Assembly (NCBI GenBank): GCA_942492815.1
Contig: OW818658.1
Coordinates: 310,001-374,000, forward strand
Direction: 5' to 3'
Length of the DNA stretch: 64,000 bases
DNA from: JAEUWI01 sp942492815
GTDB taxonomy: Bacteria > Hydrogenedentota > Hydrogenedentia > Hydrogenedentales > JAEUWI01
Both the position numbers and the translations under genes were made by a program. Of the stretch, positions 35,604 through 43,838 are shown piece after piece. The notes under the pieces are model-generated. The model had not been told where the DNA came from, searched no databases, and saw only the letters and a program-made list of their open reading frames with translations. Numbering within the stretch: position 1 is the stretch's first letter; every line of letters begins with the position of its first letter.

Positions 35604-36853
35604 TCAACTGCCCTTCCTGTTCCATGTTCGAGGATGAAGTTTAGGAAATCCGGGTCGGTAAAAAACTCGTCGACTTCCTCATGACCTTTGCCGGGAACGA
35701 CCTTGAGCGTGGCGTGGCCGCCGAGCTTCTTGTAGCGCTTTACGAGTTCGCCCGCGTTGTGCTCCAGGGGAACGACGGTGTCCGCGTCGCCGTGGATGTG
35801 GAAGATGGGCACCTTTGCCTTGGCTAGGGGCGCGAGGCGCTCGATGGGGTCGTGGTCCTTCAGGGTGGCCTGGAGCGCCTCCGGCGTCATTTCGTAGGCC
35901 GGGGCCGCCTTGTCCACGCCGGGGTAGCTGGTGAAGCTGCACACGGTATAGATGCCCGCGACGCACGCGACGGATTCCGGGTGCTCCACAGCCCAGTTGT
36001 AGAGCATGAGTCCGCCCCGGCTCTGGGGGAGGAGGGCTGCCTTCGGGGAGAGCTGGAAGGTCTCCACGACGTACTGGTAGAAGGCTTGGTAGGTTTCCGT
36101 GCCCTTCGGGCTGCCGAAAGATTCGCCGACTTCGACACCCGCGATGAAAAAGCCAGCATCGAGCAGGGGCTTGAAATATTCCGCGTGTCGATTTCCGGGC
36201 AACGCGCCAATGAAGGTGGGGGCGTACCACAGCCAAGGGTGGTAGCCGCCGAATTCCTTACCCGACGGGATGATGACGAAACCGGGTGCGCCCGCGACAG
36301 TGAAGTCCAGGCGCTTCGCGTCGAACTGGGTGGATTCGGCAACGGGCTTGAGCGGGATATCGCCAAGCTCCACGGTCACGCCTGGCCCTTCGGGAATCGG
36401 GAGATAGAGCGCGTGGGGTGCATAGCCGGGAGCGGTAACGACGACCCGAATCCGCCGGAACTTCTCGCGAAATTTCGGCGAATAGGGGTTGTCGGTATGG
36501 ATAAACGACGACCCCTGACCCGACAGGTTGCCCTCGATATCGGCCTCGCAAATGAGGTGATCGGACAGCATGGGATCTCGCGTGGCGAATTCTCCGCTGT
36601 AGATTTTCGCCCCCGCGACCGCGAGCCCCGTTTGCTCGTCCACGGCGTGGGCGGTGAAAGGGACGAAGACCTTGGAGCAGGAGATCATGAACATCGCGCA
36701 GCCGGAACCGGCGAGCGCCAGGGTAAGGCACACACTCAGGACCAGTACGGCGCGGAGGCCAGACTTATGTCCGCGGCTAGAGCTCTTGCACGACGAGGCA
36801 GCCTCAATTGTCTTTATGCGTGCGGACACGCCAATATCGTGAAATTCTTTCAT
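35600..36853 (-). CDS. Lipoprotein alpha/beta-hydrolase
   Basis: A 417-residue protein with an unusually long n-region before a lipobox (LALAGSGC, Cys about 52), then a carboxypeptidase-regulatory-like beta domain (about 65-150) and an alpha/beta-hydrolase domain. The nucleophile elbow reads PQSRGG, not GxSxG, with Asp in HGDADTVVP and His in GKGHEEVD. The AGGAG ribosome site is supplied by the end of the truncated gene upstream. Probably exported and tethered to a membrane; substrate unknown. Confidence 0.72.
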   Translation of the reverse strand: MKEFHDIGVSARIKTIEAASSCKSSSRGHKSGLRAVLVLSVCLTLALAGSGCAMFMISCSKVFVPFTAHAVDEQTGLAVAGAKIYSGEFATRDPMLSDHLICEADIEGNLSGQGSSFIHTDNPYSPKFREKFRRIRVVVTAPGYAPHALYLPIPEGPGVTVELGDIPLKPVAESTQFDAKRLDFTVAGAPGFVIIPSGKEFGGYHPWLWYAPTFIGALPGNRHAEYFKPLLDAGFFIAGVEVGESFGSPKGTETYQAFYQYVVETFQLSPKAALLPQSRGGLMLYNWAVEHPESVACVAGIYTVCSFTSYPGVDKAAPAYEMTPEALQATLKDHDPIERLAPLAKAKVPIFHIHGDADTVVPLEHNAGELVKRYKKLGGHATLKVVPGKGHEEVDEFFTDPDFLNFILEHGTGRAVE

Positions 36854-36858
36854 TCACG

Positions 36859-37046
36859 TTACTCCTGTTTCGCTTCCAGCCGAATTAGGCCCAGTTCCGC
36901 AACGTCGCCCTCCGCAGGGGGCAGCGGGACATACCCGCGATAGGGCGTATAGCGGTCTTTGCGGATTTCGATGAGGATACCCCGAAAGGTGTGGCGAAAG
37001 CACTCGTTGTTCCAGGGATTGGCGACCCATAAATCAAATCGGACGG
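36859..37046 (-). pseudogene. 5'-truncated gene fragment upstream of the lipoprotein hydrolase
   Basis: An open stretch of about 62 codons reads FDLWVANPWNNECFRH, then FRGILIEIRKDRYTPYRGY and LPPAEGDVAELGLIRLEAKQE before a TAA. It has normal codon use but no start codon; an in-frame stop lies immediately upstream, inside the 9-nt repeat at 37034-37064. It looks like the 3' end of a longer gene whose front was lost at the repeat. The fragment still carries the ribosome site of the next gene. Confidence 0.55.
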
Positions 37047-37064
37047 ATCAGACGGATCGGACCG
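37034..37064. repeat. Three-unit 9-nt repeat, GACGGAT core
   Basis: GGACGGATC, AGACGGATC and GGACCGATC follow each other in 9-nt phase, exactly at the broken 5' end of the gene fragment 36859-37046. Confidence 0.85.
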
Positions 37065-37096
37065 ATCTGTTTCTTGAGATTCGTCCGAGCGAACCT

Positions 37097-37456
37097 TCAG
37101 GTTGTGGTTGGTGTCGACCGAAAGGTCGAGGTGAAATCATCATCCTGAACAGTGCACATAAGCCGGGGATGGACCTTGTAGTGCTGCCAGAGTTCACCCA
37201 CGGCGGTATCGGTGAGCAGAAAGCAGCGACCGAGATACATGCCGTCTTTCGGGGCCGTCGTGAATTTCACGAAGTAGCAGTCCTCGCGGTCGGAAAGTTC
37301 CCGAAGCAGCGTGGCGAGGAGCACCTGGTCCGTGGCGACGAAGCAGAGCTTCTTGTTCGAATAGGGAACATCGGGTTGACGCCCACGCCCCTGGCGGATC
37401 TGAAAGTAACCGTTGTTACGAGGCTCGAAGCCTTCAAAGTGTGGGGTTTGCTCCAT
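37097..37456 (-). CDS. Hypothetical protein
   Basis: About 119 residues from ATG 37456 (an ATG at 37495 is also possible). Contains NNGYFQIRQGRGR, YSNKKLCFVATDQVLLATLLRELSD and GMYLGRCFLLTD; no signal or membrane segment. I do not recognise it. It is separated from the downstream fragment by the 9-nt repeat, and its own C terminus ends in a low-complexity STFRSTPTTT that may be repeat-derived. Confidence 0.45.
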   Translation of the reverse strand: MEQTPHFEGFEPRNNGYFQIRQGRGRQPDVPYSNKKLCFVATDQVLLATLLRELSDREDCYFVKFTTAPKDGMYLGRCFLLTDTAVGELWQHYKVHPRLMCTVQDDDFTSTFRSTPTTT

Positions 37457-37517
37457 GGTGTTTGTCCCTGGAAATGCCACCTCGCCCAAGCCCACTGCCA
37501 GTGTAACATAGCCTGGG

Positions 37518-37596
37518 GAATAGGACCGATATGACGGATAAGACAGATGAACTGATTCCCGTTGTCAATTGTCCATTGCCAATTGTCCATTGCCAA
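37518..37596. repeat. Short-period repeats ahead of ilvD (9-nt x3, 14-nt x2)
   Basis: AGGACCGAT, ATGACGGAT and AAGACAGAT run in 9-nt phase at about 37520-37547. Then a 14-nt unit CAATTGTCCATTGC occurs twice in tandem at about 37565-37592. No gene in this gap. Confidence 0.75.
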
Positions 37597-37708
37597 CTAT
37601 TTTGCCCCCTGCGGCATTTGCGGCGTATAATCCCCGCTTTGGCGTGCGCATACCTTGGGAACCTTAGAGCACGCCATCACCCATCAGGACCATCGAAGGA
37701 GAGAAGTC

Positions 37709-39418
37709 ATGCCCAAAGGCGGAAAGGCGTCCGACGCGGATCGCCAGTTTTCGAAGCAGATATCCGAATCCCCCGAGCGCGCGCCGAGCCGATCGATGCT
37801 GCGGGCCGTGGGCTTCGGCGATGCGGACTTCAAGAAAAACATGATCGGCATCGCCTCCACCTGGAGCATGGTGACCCCCTGCAACATGCACATTGACGTG
37901 CTGGCCCGGGAAGCCGAGCTCGGCGTGAATCAGGCGGGCGGCAAAGGCATCATCTTTAATACCATCACCATTTCCGACGGTATTTCCATGGGCACCGAAG
38001 GCATGAAGTATTCCCTCGTCTCCCGCGAAGTCATCGCCGACTCCATAGAGACGGTCGTGGGTTGCGAAAACCTGGACGGCTACGTGACCATCGGCGGCTG
38101 CGACAAGAACATGCCCGGTTGCGTCATGGCCATGGCCCGGATGAATCGCCCCTCCGTATTCGTCTACGGCGGCACGATCATGCCGGGCGATCACCACGGC
38201 AAACCGGTGGACATCGTTTCGGTGTTTGAGGCCGTGGGCGAGCACGCCAACGGACGCCTCGACGATGCGGGCCTGAAGGAAATCGAGAAGTGCGCCATCC
38301 CCGGCCCCGGTTCCTGCGGCGGCATGTACACGGCCAATACCATGGCCTCTGCCATTGAAGCCCTGGGCCTCAGCCTGCCCAACAGCTCCGCCCAGGCCGC
38401 CATTTCTAAAGAAAAGGCCAAGGACTGCCGCGAAGCCGGCGCTGCGGTACTCCATTGCATCAAGAACAACATTCGTCCCCGGGACATCCTGACCAAGAAA
38501 GCTTTTGAAAACGCCATCGCCGTGGTCACGGCCCTGGGCGGCTCCACCAACGCCGTGCTCCACCTCCTCGCCATCGCCCACACGGCGGGCGTCAAGCTTG
38601 AGCTGGACGACTTCACCCGCGTCGGTAAGAAGGTTCCCGTGCTGGCCGATTTGAAACCCAGCGGCAAGTTCGTGATGAATGAGCTGGTCAAAATCGGCGG
38701 CCTGCCGCCCCTCATGAAGATCCTTCTCGATCACGGGCTGCTCCATGGCGACTGCCTCACGGTTACGGGCAAGACCCTTGCTGAGAACCTCAAGAACGTG
38801 AAGCCCTACCCCAAGGGCCAGGAAGTCATTCTTCCCTTCGACAAGCCCAAGAAGAAAGACGGCCACCTCGTTATCCTTTATGGCAACCTGGCGGTGCAGG
38901 GTGCGGTCGCCAAGATCTCCGGCAACGAAGGCACCCACTTCACCGGCACGGCCAAGTGCTTTAACTCCGAAGAAGAGGCCCTCAAGCGCATTCTCGACGG
39001 CACCATCAAGAAAGGTCACGTCATCGTGATTCGTTATGAAGGCCCCAAGGGCGGGCCCGGTATGCGCGAAATGCTCGCGCCCACGGCGGCGGTCATGGGC
39101 AAGGGCCTGGGCAAAGACGTGGCGCTCATCACCGACGGTCGCTTCTCCGGCGGCAGCCACGGTTTCGTGGTCGGCCACATCACCCCCGAAGCCCAGCAGG
39201 GCGGCCTGATCGCGCTGATCAAGAACGGCGATCAGATCACCATCGACGCCGAGAAGCGCACGATCACGCTCGACGTGCCCGCCTCCGAGATCAAGACCCG
39301 CAAGGCCGAGTGGAAAGCCCCCAAGGCCCCTTACAAGATGGGCGTGCTGGCGAAGTACGCCAAGCTCGTTTCTTCGGCCTCCGAAGGCGCGGTGACGGAT
39401 AAGGACTTGGGGCTGTAG
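37709..39418 (+). CDS. ilvD: Dihydroxy-acid dehydratase IlvD
   Basis: A 569-residue Fe-S dehydratase of valine, leucine and isoleucine synthesis (2,3-dihydroxy-isovalerate to 2-ketoisovalerate). Cluster and active-site residues: C58 (TPCNMH), C131-D-K133 (GGCDKNMPGC; Lys carbamylated in the family) and C203 (GPGSCGGMYTANTM). The sequence ITISDGISMGTEGM is the usual substrate loop. Start ATG 37709 with a strong GAAGGAGA site. A hairpin terminator follows. A diverged copy of its last ~270 nt lies at 40036-40243 beyond a toxin-antitoxin pair. Confidence 0.95.
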   Translation: MPKGGKASDADRQFSKQISESPERAPSRSMLRAVGFGDADFKKNMIGIASTWSMVTPCNMHIDVLAREAELGVNQAGGKGIIFNTITISDGISMGTEGMKYSLVSREVIADSIETVVGCENLDGYVTIGGCDKNMPGCVMAMARMNRPSVFVYGGTIMPGDHHGKPVDIVSVFEAVGEHANGRLDDAGLKEIEKCAIPGPGSCGGMYTANTMASAIEALGLSLPNSSAQAAISKEKAKDCREAGAAVLHCIKNNIRPRDILTKKAFENAIAVVTALGGSTNAVLHLLAIAHTAGVKLELDDFTRVGKKVPVLADLKPSGKFVMNELVKIGGLPPLMKILLDHGLLHGDCLTVTGKTLAENLKNVKPYPKGQEVILPFDKPKKKDGHLVILYGNLAVQGAVAKISGNEGTHFTGTAKCFNSEEEALKRILDGTIKKGHVIVIRYEGPKGGPGMREMLAPTAAVMGKGLGKDVALITDGRFSGGSHGFVVGHITPEAQQGGLIALIKNGDQITIDAEKRTITLDVPASEIKTRKAEWKAPKAPYKMGVLAKYAKLVSSASEGAVTDKDLGL

Positions 39419-39446
39419 GCAACACCGCAATTTTCAGACAATCAAT

Positions 39447-39477
39447 ACGGGCAAGCCGCACGATGCGGTTTGCCCGT
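39447..39477 (+). terminator. Terminator downstream of ilvD
   Basis: Stem arms 39447-39460 and 39464-39477 pair over 14 bp with one G-T wobble and a 3-nt loop; a weak T-containing tail (CCTAATTTA) follows. Confidence 0.7.
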
Positions 39478-39572
39478 CCTAATTTAATCCCCTTCCCAAT
39501 CAGGCGGCCCCGCTTGCAATCGTTAGCCTGTTTCTCCATCATACCCTTGACAATTAAAGGAGTACGTGCGCG

Positions 39573-39773
39573 ATGAGTACCATCGAAGAGATTAAGACGG
39601 CCGTGACGAAGCTGCCCCCGGAAGAGCTTTCATCGTTCCGTGCCTGGTTCTCGGAATTCGACGCCGACGCGTGGGACCATCAGTTTGAGCAGGACGTAGC
39701 CAAGGGACGGCTCGACGCGCTTGCGGAAGAAGCCTTGCGCGACCTCCGCGAGGGGCGGTGCCGCGACCTGTGA
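39573..39773 (+). CDS. Small antitoxin of a ParE/RelE-type module
   Basis: A 66-residue acidic, helical protein (MSTIEEIKTAVTKLPPEEL to LREGRCRDL) of the type that precedes RelE/ParE toxins. The toxin gene overlaps its end by 16 nt. Ribosome site AAAGGAG lies upstream. It should neutralise the toxin and probably repress the pair, though no DNA-binding motif is obvious. Confidence 0.7.
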   Translation: MSTIEEIKTAVTKLPPEELSSFRAWFSEFDADAWDHQFEQDVAKGRLDALAEEALRDLREGRCRDL

Positions 39774-40033
39774 GGCACCGTGCAAACCCAAAGTTTTGGC
39801 GCTTTCATGACAATCTTCCCCCCGACATTCAAAGACTTGCAGGCGAAAACTTCGAGCTACTCAAACAAGATCCTGCTCATCCCTCACTCCACTTCAAGAA
39901 GGTCGGCAGGTTCTGGTCCGTCAGAGTTGGGATTCACTTTCGGGCCGTGGCGGTTCAGGACGGATTCGACATGGTGTGGTTTTGGATTGGGCGACACGAC
40001 GAATATGAGCAGATTGCCGGGGGACGTCGGTGA
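39758..40033 (+). CDS. RelE/ParE-type toxin
   Basis: A 91-residue basic protein from GTG 39758, with the RelE-fold pattern: helices to residue 35, HPSLHFKKVGRFWSVRVGIHFRAVAV and WFWIGRHDEYEQI at the end. Family toxins either cleave mRNA on the ribosome or poison gyrase; which applies is not clear. The stop codon abuts the ilvD 3' fragment, so the module sits exactly between ilvD and its partial duplicate. Confidence 0.78.
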   Translation: MPRPVRHRANPKFWRFHDNLPPDIQRLAGENFELLKQDPAHPSLHFKKVGRFWSVRVGIHFRAVAVQDGFDMVWFWIGRHDEYEQIAGGRR

Positions 40034-40035
40034 CC

Positions 40036-40243
40036 CCGCCAGCAGCCACGGCTTCGTCGTAGGCCGCGTCACGCCGAGAAGCGCACGATCACGCTGGACG
40101 TGACCGCGTCCGAGATCAAGACCCGCAAGGCCGAGTGGAAGATCCCCAAGGTGCCCTACAAGATGGGCGTGCTCGCGAAATACGCCAAGCTCGTGTCATC
40201 GGCGTCGGAAGGCGCGGTGACGGACAAAGATCTGTGGCTGTAG
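40036..40243 (+). pseudogene. Partial duplicate of the ilvD 3' end
   Basis: The sequence aligns with ilvD 39148-39418 at roughly 90% identity by eye, including the final GACGG..AA.GA...TGG.CTGTAG. About 64 nt (ilvD 39184-39247) are missing, which shifts the frame, so it cannot be functional. Differences are largely at third codon positions, indicating that the two copies diverged as coding sequence before they became linked. Confidence 0.92.
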
Positions 40244-40549
40244 TGAGCTGTATAAGTGTTTGAGTGCGGGCGTCCTGATATGTGTCGGGTCGCCCGCGTC
40301 ATTTGCCGAAGTAAATTGTGCGCAGTGCAATTGCGAAGTTTGTGCAAGTGTAAGGGAATTCCTATAGGATTACTCGACAACTTCCCATTCTTCTTGGCGT
40401 TTCAGTGTTTAATAGCTTCGCTCTGCTGTGCTAGACTTTGGCCACAAGTGCAACGGCATCCATTCAGGTGTACCAGGCCGTCGACACGAGTGACGTTACG
40501 AAACGAATGAGTGCCACGCCTATGTCACCGTCACCCAAGGACGAAAGAC
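40244..40549. other. Leader region of the encapsulin operon
   Basis: No gene is seen. A 7-bp hairpin (40266-40272 with 40291-40297, GCGGGCG) could be the old terminator of the displaced ilvD end. A TAGACT hexamer near 40430 with TTTAAT 18 nt upstream is a weak promoter candidate for the shell gene. The region is more AT-rich than its neighbours. Confidence 0.35.
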
Positions 40550-41482
40550 ATGGCCAACGAAATTGAACGCATCCAGCTTGCATTGAGCGACAACGCCGCA
40601 AGGCAGCTCGCCAATGCCACAAAGACCGTACCCCAGCTTTCCACCATCACCCCGCGCTGGCTGGTACACATGCTCCAGTGGGTCCCCGTGGAAGCGGGCA
40701 TCTACCGGCACAACAAAGTCAAGAACCCCTCCGAAGTGGAAGTGGCCTGTGGCGCACGGGACGAATCCGAGCTGCCGGTCACCTTCGTGGACTACGAGGA
40801 ACAGCCCCGGGAGTTCTTCCTGAATACCGTGGCGACGATTCTCGACGTTCACACCCGTATTTCCGACCTCTACAGCAGCCCCTATGACCAGATCAAAGAA
40901 CAGCTCCGCCTGACCATTGAGACGGTGAAGGAGAAGCAGGAGGGGGAACTGCTCACCAATCCGGACTATGGTCTTCTGACCAATTGCGCACCGAGCCAGC
41001 GCATCACCACGCGCACAGGCTCGCCCACGCCGGACGACATGGACGAACTGATCACCAAGGTGTGGAAAGAGCCCGCGTTCTTCCTCATGCACCCCTTGAC
41101 GGTGGCGGCTTTCGGTCGCGAATGCACGCGCCGGGGCGTTCCGCCAGCGACGGTGAGCCTTTTCGGCTCCCAGTTCCTCACCTGGCGCGGTCTGCCCATC
41201 ATTCCGTCGGACAAAGTGCCGATCGTGGATGGCAAGACGAAGATCCTGCTCATGCGCGTGGGTGAGAAGCGCCAGGGCGTGGTGGGTCTCTACCAGCCCG
41301 GCCTCGTGGGCGAGCAGAGCCCCGGCCTTTCCGTGCGTTTCATGGGGATTGGTCGCAACGCCATTTCTTCCTACCTGATCTCGCTCTATTGCTCGCTGGT
41401 TATCCTGACCGACGACGCGCTGGCCGTACTGGATGATGTGGAGATCGGCAAGTACCATGACTACCGAGACACCTACAAATAA
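40550..41482 (+). CDS. Family 2A encapsulin nanocompartment shell protein (SrpI-like)
   Basis: A 310-residue HK97-fold shell protein of encapsulin family 2A, related to cyanobacterial SrpI. Such proteins self-assemble into ~25-nm icosahedral compartments in the cytosol. Recognisable stretches: the N-terminal arm MANEIERIQLALSDNAARQLANATKT, TITPRWLVHMLQWVPVEAGIYRHNKV, FFLNTVATILDVHTRISDLYSSP, and FLTWRGLPIIPSDKVP with KILLMRVGEKRQGVVGLYQPGL near the C-terminal half. Start ATG 40550 with AAGGA 8 nt upstream. It overlaps the cysteine desulfurase gene by 26 nt, the typical shell-cargo pairing of this family. Confidence 0.92.
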   Translation: MANEIERIQLALSDNAARQLANATKTVPQLSTITPRWLVHMLQWVPVEAGIYRHNKVKNPSEVEVACGARDESELPVTFVDYEEQPREFFLNTVATILDVHTRISDLYSSPYDQIKEQLRLTIETVKEKQEGELLTNPDYGLLTNCAPSQRITTRTGSPTPDDMDELITKVWKEPAFFLMHPLTVAAFGRECTRRGVPPATVSLFGSQFLTWRGLPIIPSDKVPIVDGKTKILLMRVGEKRQGVVGLYQPGLVGEQSPGLSVRFMGIGRNAISSYLISLYCSLVILTDDALAVLDDVEIGKYHDYRDTYK

Positions 41483-43703
41483 TGGATTCGGGGAGCCCGC
41501 TGCGGGAATCGCGGCGGGCCCGCTCGACGAGTCCATCCTGACGGGTCTCGCCAACGAGTTCTTCCGGGCGCTTCCAGGCCAGACTCTGGCCAGCCCCGGG
41601 AGGTTGCCGTCCGAGCCCGATCCGTTTTCGCCGCCCTTGCTGCAGACGCCGCGTTTCGTGCCTGCCGTGCCCGGGGGAAACGGCGTGCCCGAAGCCGTGC
41701 TGCAGGGCGCGCCCGGCGCGGGGAGTTTTCCTGGAACCCTCAGTCAGGGTGTGCCCGAAGCCGTGGGTGCGGGGGTTCCGCCTCTGGAGTCCCAGACGGC
41801 CGCCGCGCCAACGTCGCCCTATTATTTTCTGGGTGAAGCCGGCGCGCCGTCGACCAAGCCTTCGGGTGTGTCTACCCACACAGGGCACACCGCGCCTCTG
41901 TCCCATGGGTTGCCGGGCGAGAATAACGTGCTGGCGCTCGTGCGGGAAATCGTCCAAGAGGATGCCCGTGTTCCTGGAGGCGGCGTGCCGATCACGCCCG
42001 ATGCGGCGGATCCGCGCGGTGCTACAAATGCTGCGCCAACGAGCACTGCGCACGCTTCCGTGCCTTCTGGGGGCTCTCCGTCGGGCCATGGTGCTGCACC
42101 CGCGCCCATTCCCGCGGCGCCCGTGGGTGACGATCTCCCCGGTGCACTGGCCTATGGCGTACCCGAGGTCGTGGGTGCGGGCGTGCCCGTCGTGGAGTCC
42201 GTTTCGGCCCCAACGCCATCACTATCGCCCTACTATTTCCTCGGGGAGGCCGGGTCTCAGGCGGCCCCCGTTCAGGCGCAGGGCGTTGATCGCGCTACGC
42301 CTCAGAGTCACCGGATGCCCGGTGATCTCGACGTGCTGGCGCTGGTTCGCGACGCCCTCGGCGAAAGCCCGCGTGGCGGCAAGTCTGCGGAGGCCCCGGG
42401 TTCAAACTCGGGATTCTACTTCATCGATCCCATCGCTACGGATGGCGGCGCGATACCGGTGATCGGGAATGATCCCCATCCGCCCTTTGATGTACTCGCT
42501 ATCCGCCGGGATTTCCCGATTCTGGCGACGCGGGTAAACGGGCGGCCCCTGGTGTGGTTCGACAATGCGGCCACGACGCAGAAGCCCCAGGCGGTGCTGG
42601 ATCGCCTGGCGTACTTTTATTCCAATGAAAATTCCAACATTCACCGCGCGGCCCATGAACTCGCCGCGCGGGCCACGGATGCCTACGAGGGTGCGCGACA
42701 AAAAGTGGCCCGTTTCCTCGGCGCGGCGTCTGCCGATGAGATCGTGTTCGTTCGCGGTGCCACGGAGGCCATTAATCTGGTTGCTCAGACCTGGGGTGCG
42801 CAGCACCTCGGCGAGGGCGATGAGATTGTGGTGTCCCACCTCGAGCACCATGCGAACATCGTGCCTTGGCAACAGATTGCCGCCGAGAAGGGCGCAAAGA
42901 TCCGCGTGATTCCGGTGGACGATTCCGGCCAGATCCTGCTGGAGGAATACCGCAAGCTCCTCAACGGTCGCACGAAAATTGTGGCGGTTGCGCACGTGTC
43001 CAATGCCCTTGGTACCATTACGCCCGTGAAAGAAATCGTGGACATGGCCCATGGCGTGGGGGCGCTGGCATTGGTGGACGGCGCGCAATCCGTGTCCCAC
43101 TTGCGTGTGAACATGCAGGCCCTTGGCGCGGACTTCTTCGTGTTCTCCGGCCACAAGATTTTCGGTCCTACGGGCATCGGCGTGGTCTACGGCAAGAAGG
43201 CCCTGCTCGACAGTCTGCCCCCGTGGCAAGGTGGCGGCAATATGATCGAAGACGTCACTTTCGAGAAGACGGTCTATCAGCCGTCGGCCCCGGCACGTTT
43301 TGAAGCGGGCACCGGCAATATCGCCGATGCCGTTGGCCTGGGCGCGGCCCTCGACTATCTGGAGCGGGTCGGCATCGAGAACGTGGCGCGCTACGAGCAT
43401 GACCTGCTCGCGTATGCCACGCAGTACCTGAAGACCATTCCCGGGCTCCGGCTCATCGGCACGGCGCGTGAGAAGACCAGCGTATTGTCCTTCGTGCTCG
43501 AAGGCTACACCACGGTGGAAGTCGGCAAGGCGCTCAATGAAGAAGGCATCGCCGTTCGCGCAGGACACCACTGCGCCCAGCCCATCCTGCGGCGATTTGG
43601 CGCGGAAGCCACCGTACGCCCCTCCATTGCCTTCTACAACACCTGTGAAGAGGTGGATCGTATGGTCGGGGTATTGCGCAAGTTGCGTATGGCCCGAAAA
43701 TAA
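41457..43703 (+). CDS. Encapsulin cargo: cysteine desulfurase with long disordered N-terminal domain
   Basis: A 748-residue protein. Residues 344-748 are a SufS-type class V desulfurase: FDNAATTQKP, HLEHHANIVPW, PLP lysine K567 in FSGHKIFGPTG and catalytic C706 in RAGHHCAQP. Residues 1-340 are Pro/Gly/Ala-rich and probably disordered, as in cargo-loading domains of family 2A systems. They start with ESILTGLANEFFRALPG and contain two copies of a ~85-residue block (91-175 and 227-308) sharing GVPE.VGAGVP..ES, SPYYFLGEAG and LALVR, plus a third partial motif GFYFID (319-324). The enzyme converts cysteine to alanine and carries persulfide sulfur, probably stored within the shell. Confidence 0.93.
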   Translation: MTTETPTNNGFGEPAAGIAAGPLDESILTGLANEFFRALPGQTLASPGRLPSEPDPFSPPLLQTPRFVPAVPGGNGVPEAVLQGAPGAGSFPGTLSQGVPEAVGAGVPPLESQTAAAPTSPYYFLGEAGAPSTKPSGVSTHTGHTAPLSHGLPGENNVLALVREIVQEDARVPGGGVPITPDAADPRGATNAAPTSTAHASVPSGGSPSGHGAAPAPIPAAPVGDDLPGALAYGVPEVVGAGVPVVESVSAPTPSLSPYYFLGEAGSQAAPVQAQGVDRATPQSHRMPGDLDVLALVRDALGESPRGGKSAEAPGSNSGFYFIDPIATDGGAIPVIGNDPHPPFDVLAIRRDFPILATRVNGRPLVWFDNAATTQKPQAVLDRLAYFYSNENSNIHRAAHELAARATDAYEGARQKVARFLGAASADEIVFVRGATEAINLVAQTWGAQHLGEGDEIVVSHLEHHANIVPWQQIAAEKGAKIRVIPVDDSGQILLEEYRKLLNGRTKIVAVAHVSNALGTITPVKEIVDMAHGVGALALVDGAQSVSHLRVNMQALGADFFVFSGHKIFGPTGIGVVYGKKALLDSLPPWQGGGNMIEDVTFEKTVYQPSAPARFEAGTGNIADAVGLGAALDYLERVGIENVARYEHDLLAYATQYLKTIPGLRLIGTAREKTSVLSFVLEGYTTVEVGKALNEEGIAVRAGHHCAQPILRRFGAEATVRPSIAFYNTCEEVDRMVGVLRKLRMARK

Positions 43704-43794
43704 TCGCCCCGAGGAATCGATATCGTACGCTTCGGGCAACCTGCCGTTTGTGGGTTGTCCGAAGTTTTTTTCTGCCCCACGTCAAGGGAGTACC

Positions 43795-43812
43795 ACTTCC
43801 CACGTGGGAAGT
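43795..43812. other. 18-bp perfect palindrome between convergent genes
   Basis: ACTTCCCACGTGGGAAGT is a perfect palindrome in the 135-nt gap between the convergent desulfurase and deaminase genes. No T-run follows on either strand, so its role as a terminator is doubtful. Confidence 0.5.
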
Positions 43813-43838
43813 AACGCATGGCGGTATTCGACTGTCGT

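Noticed and set aside
37664..39430. Open frame antisense to ilvD (about 588 codons)
   Set aside because: A mirror of ilvD with low-complexity composition; sense protein is unambiguous.
40256..40510. 84-codon open frame ahead of the encapsulin gene
   Set aside because: Cys-rich, no ribosome site, codon use unlike neighbours; the region looks like leader sequence.
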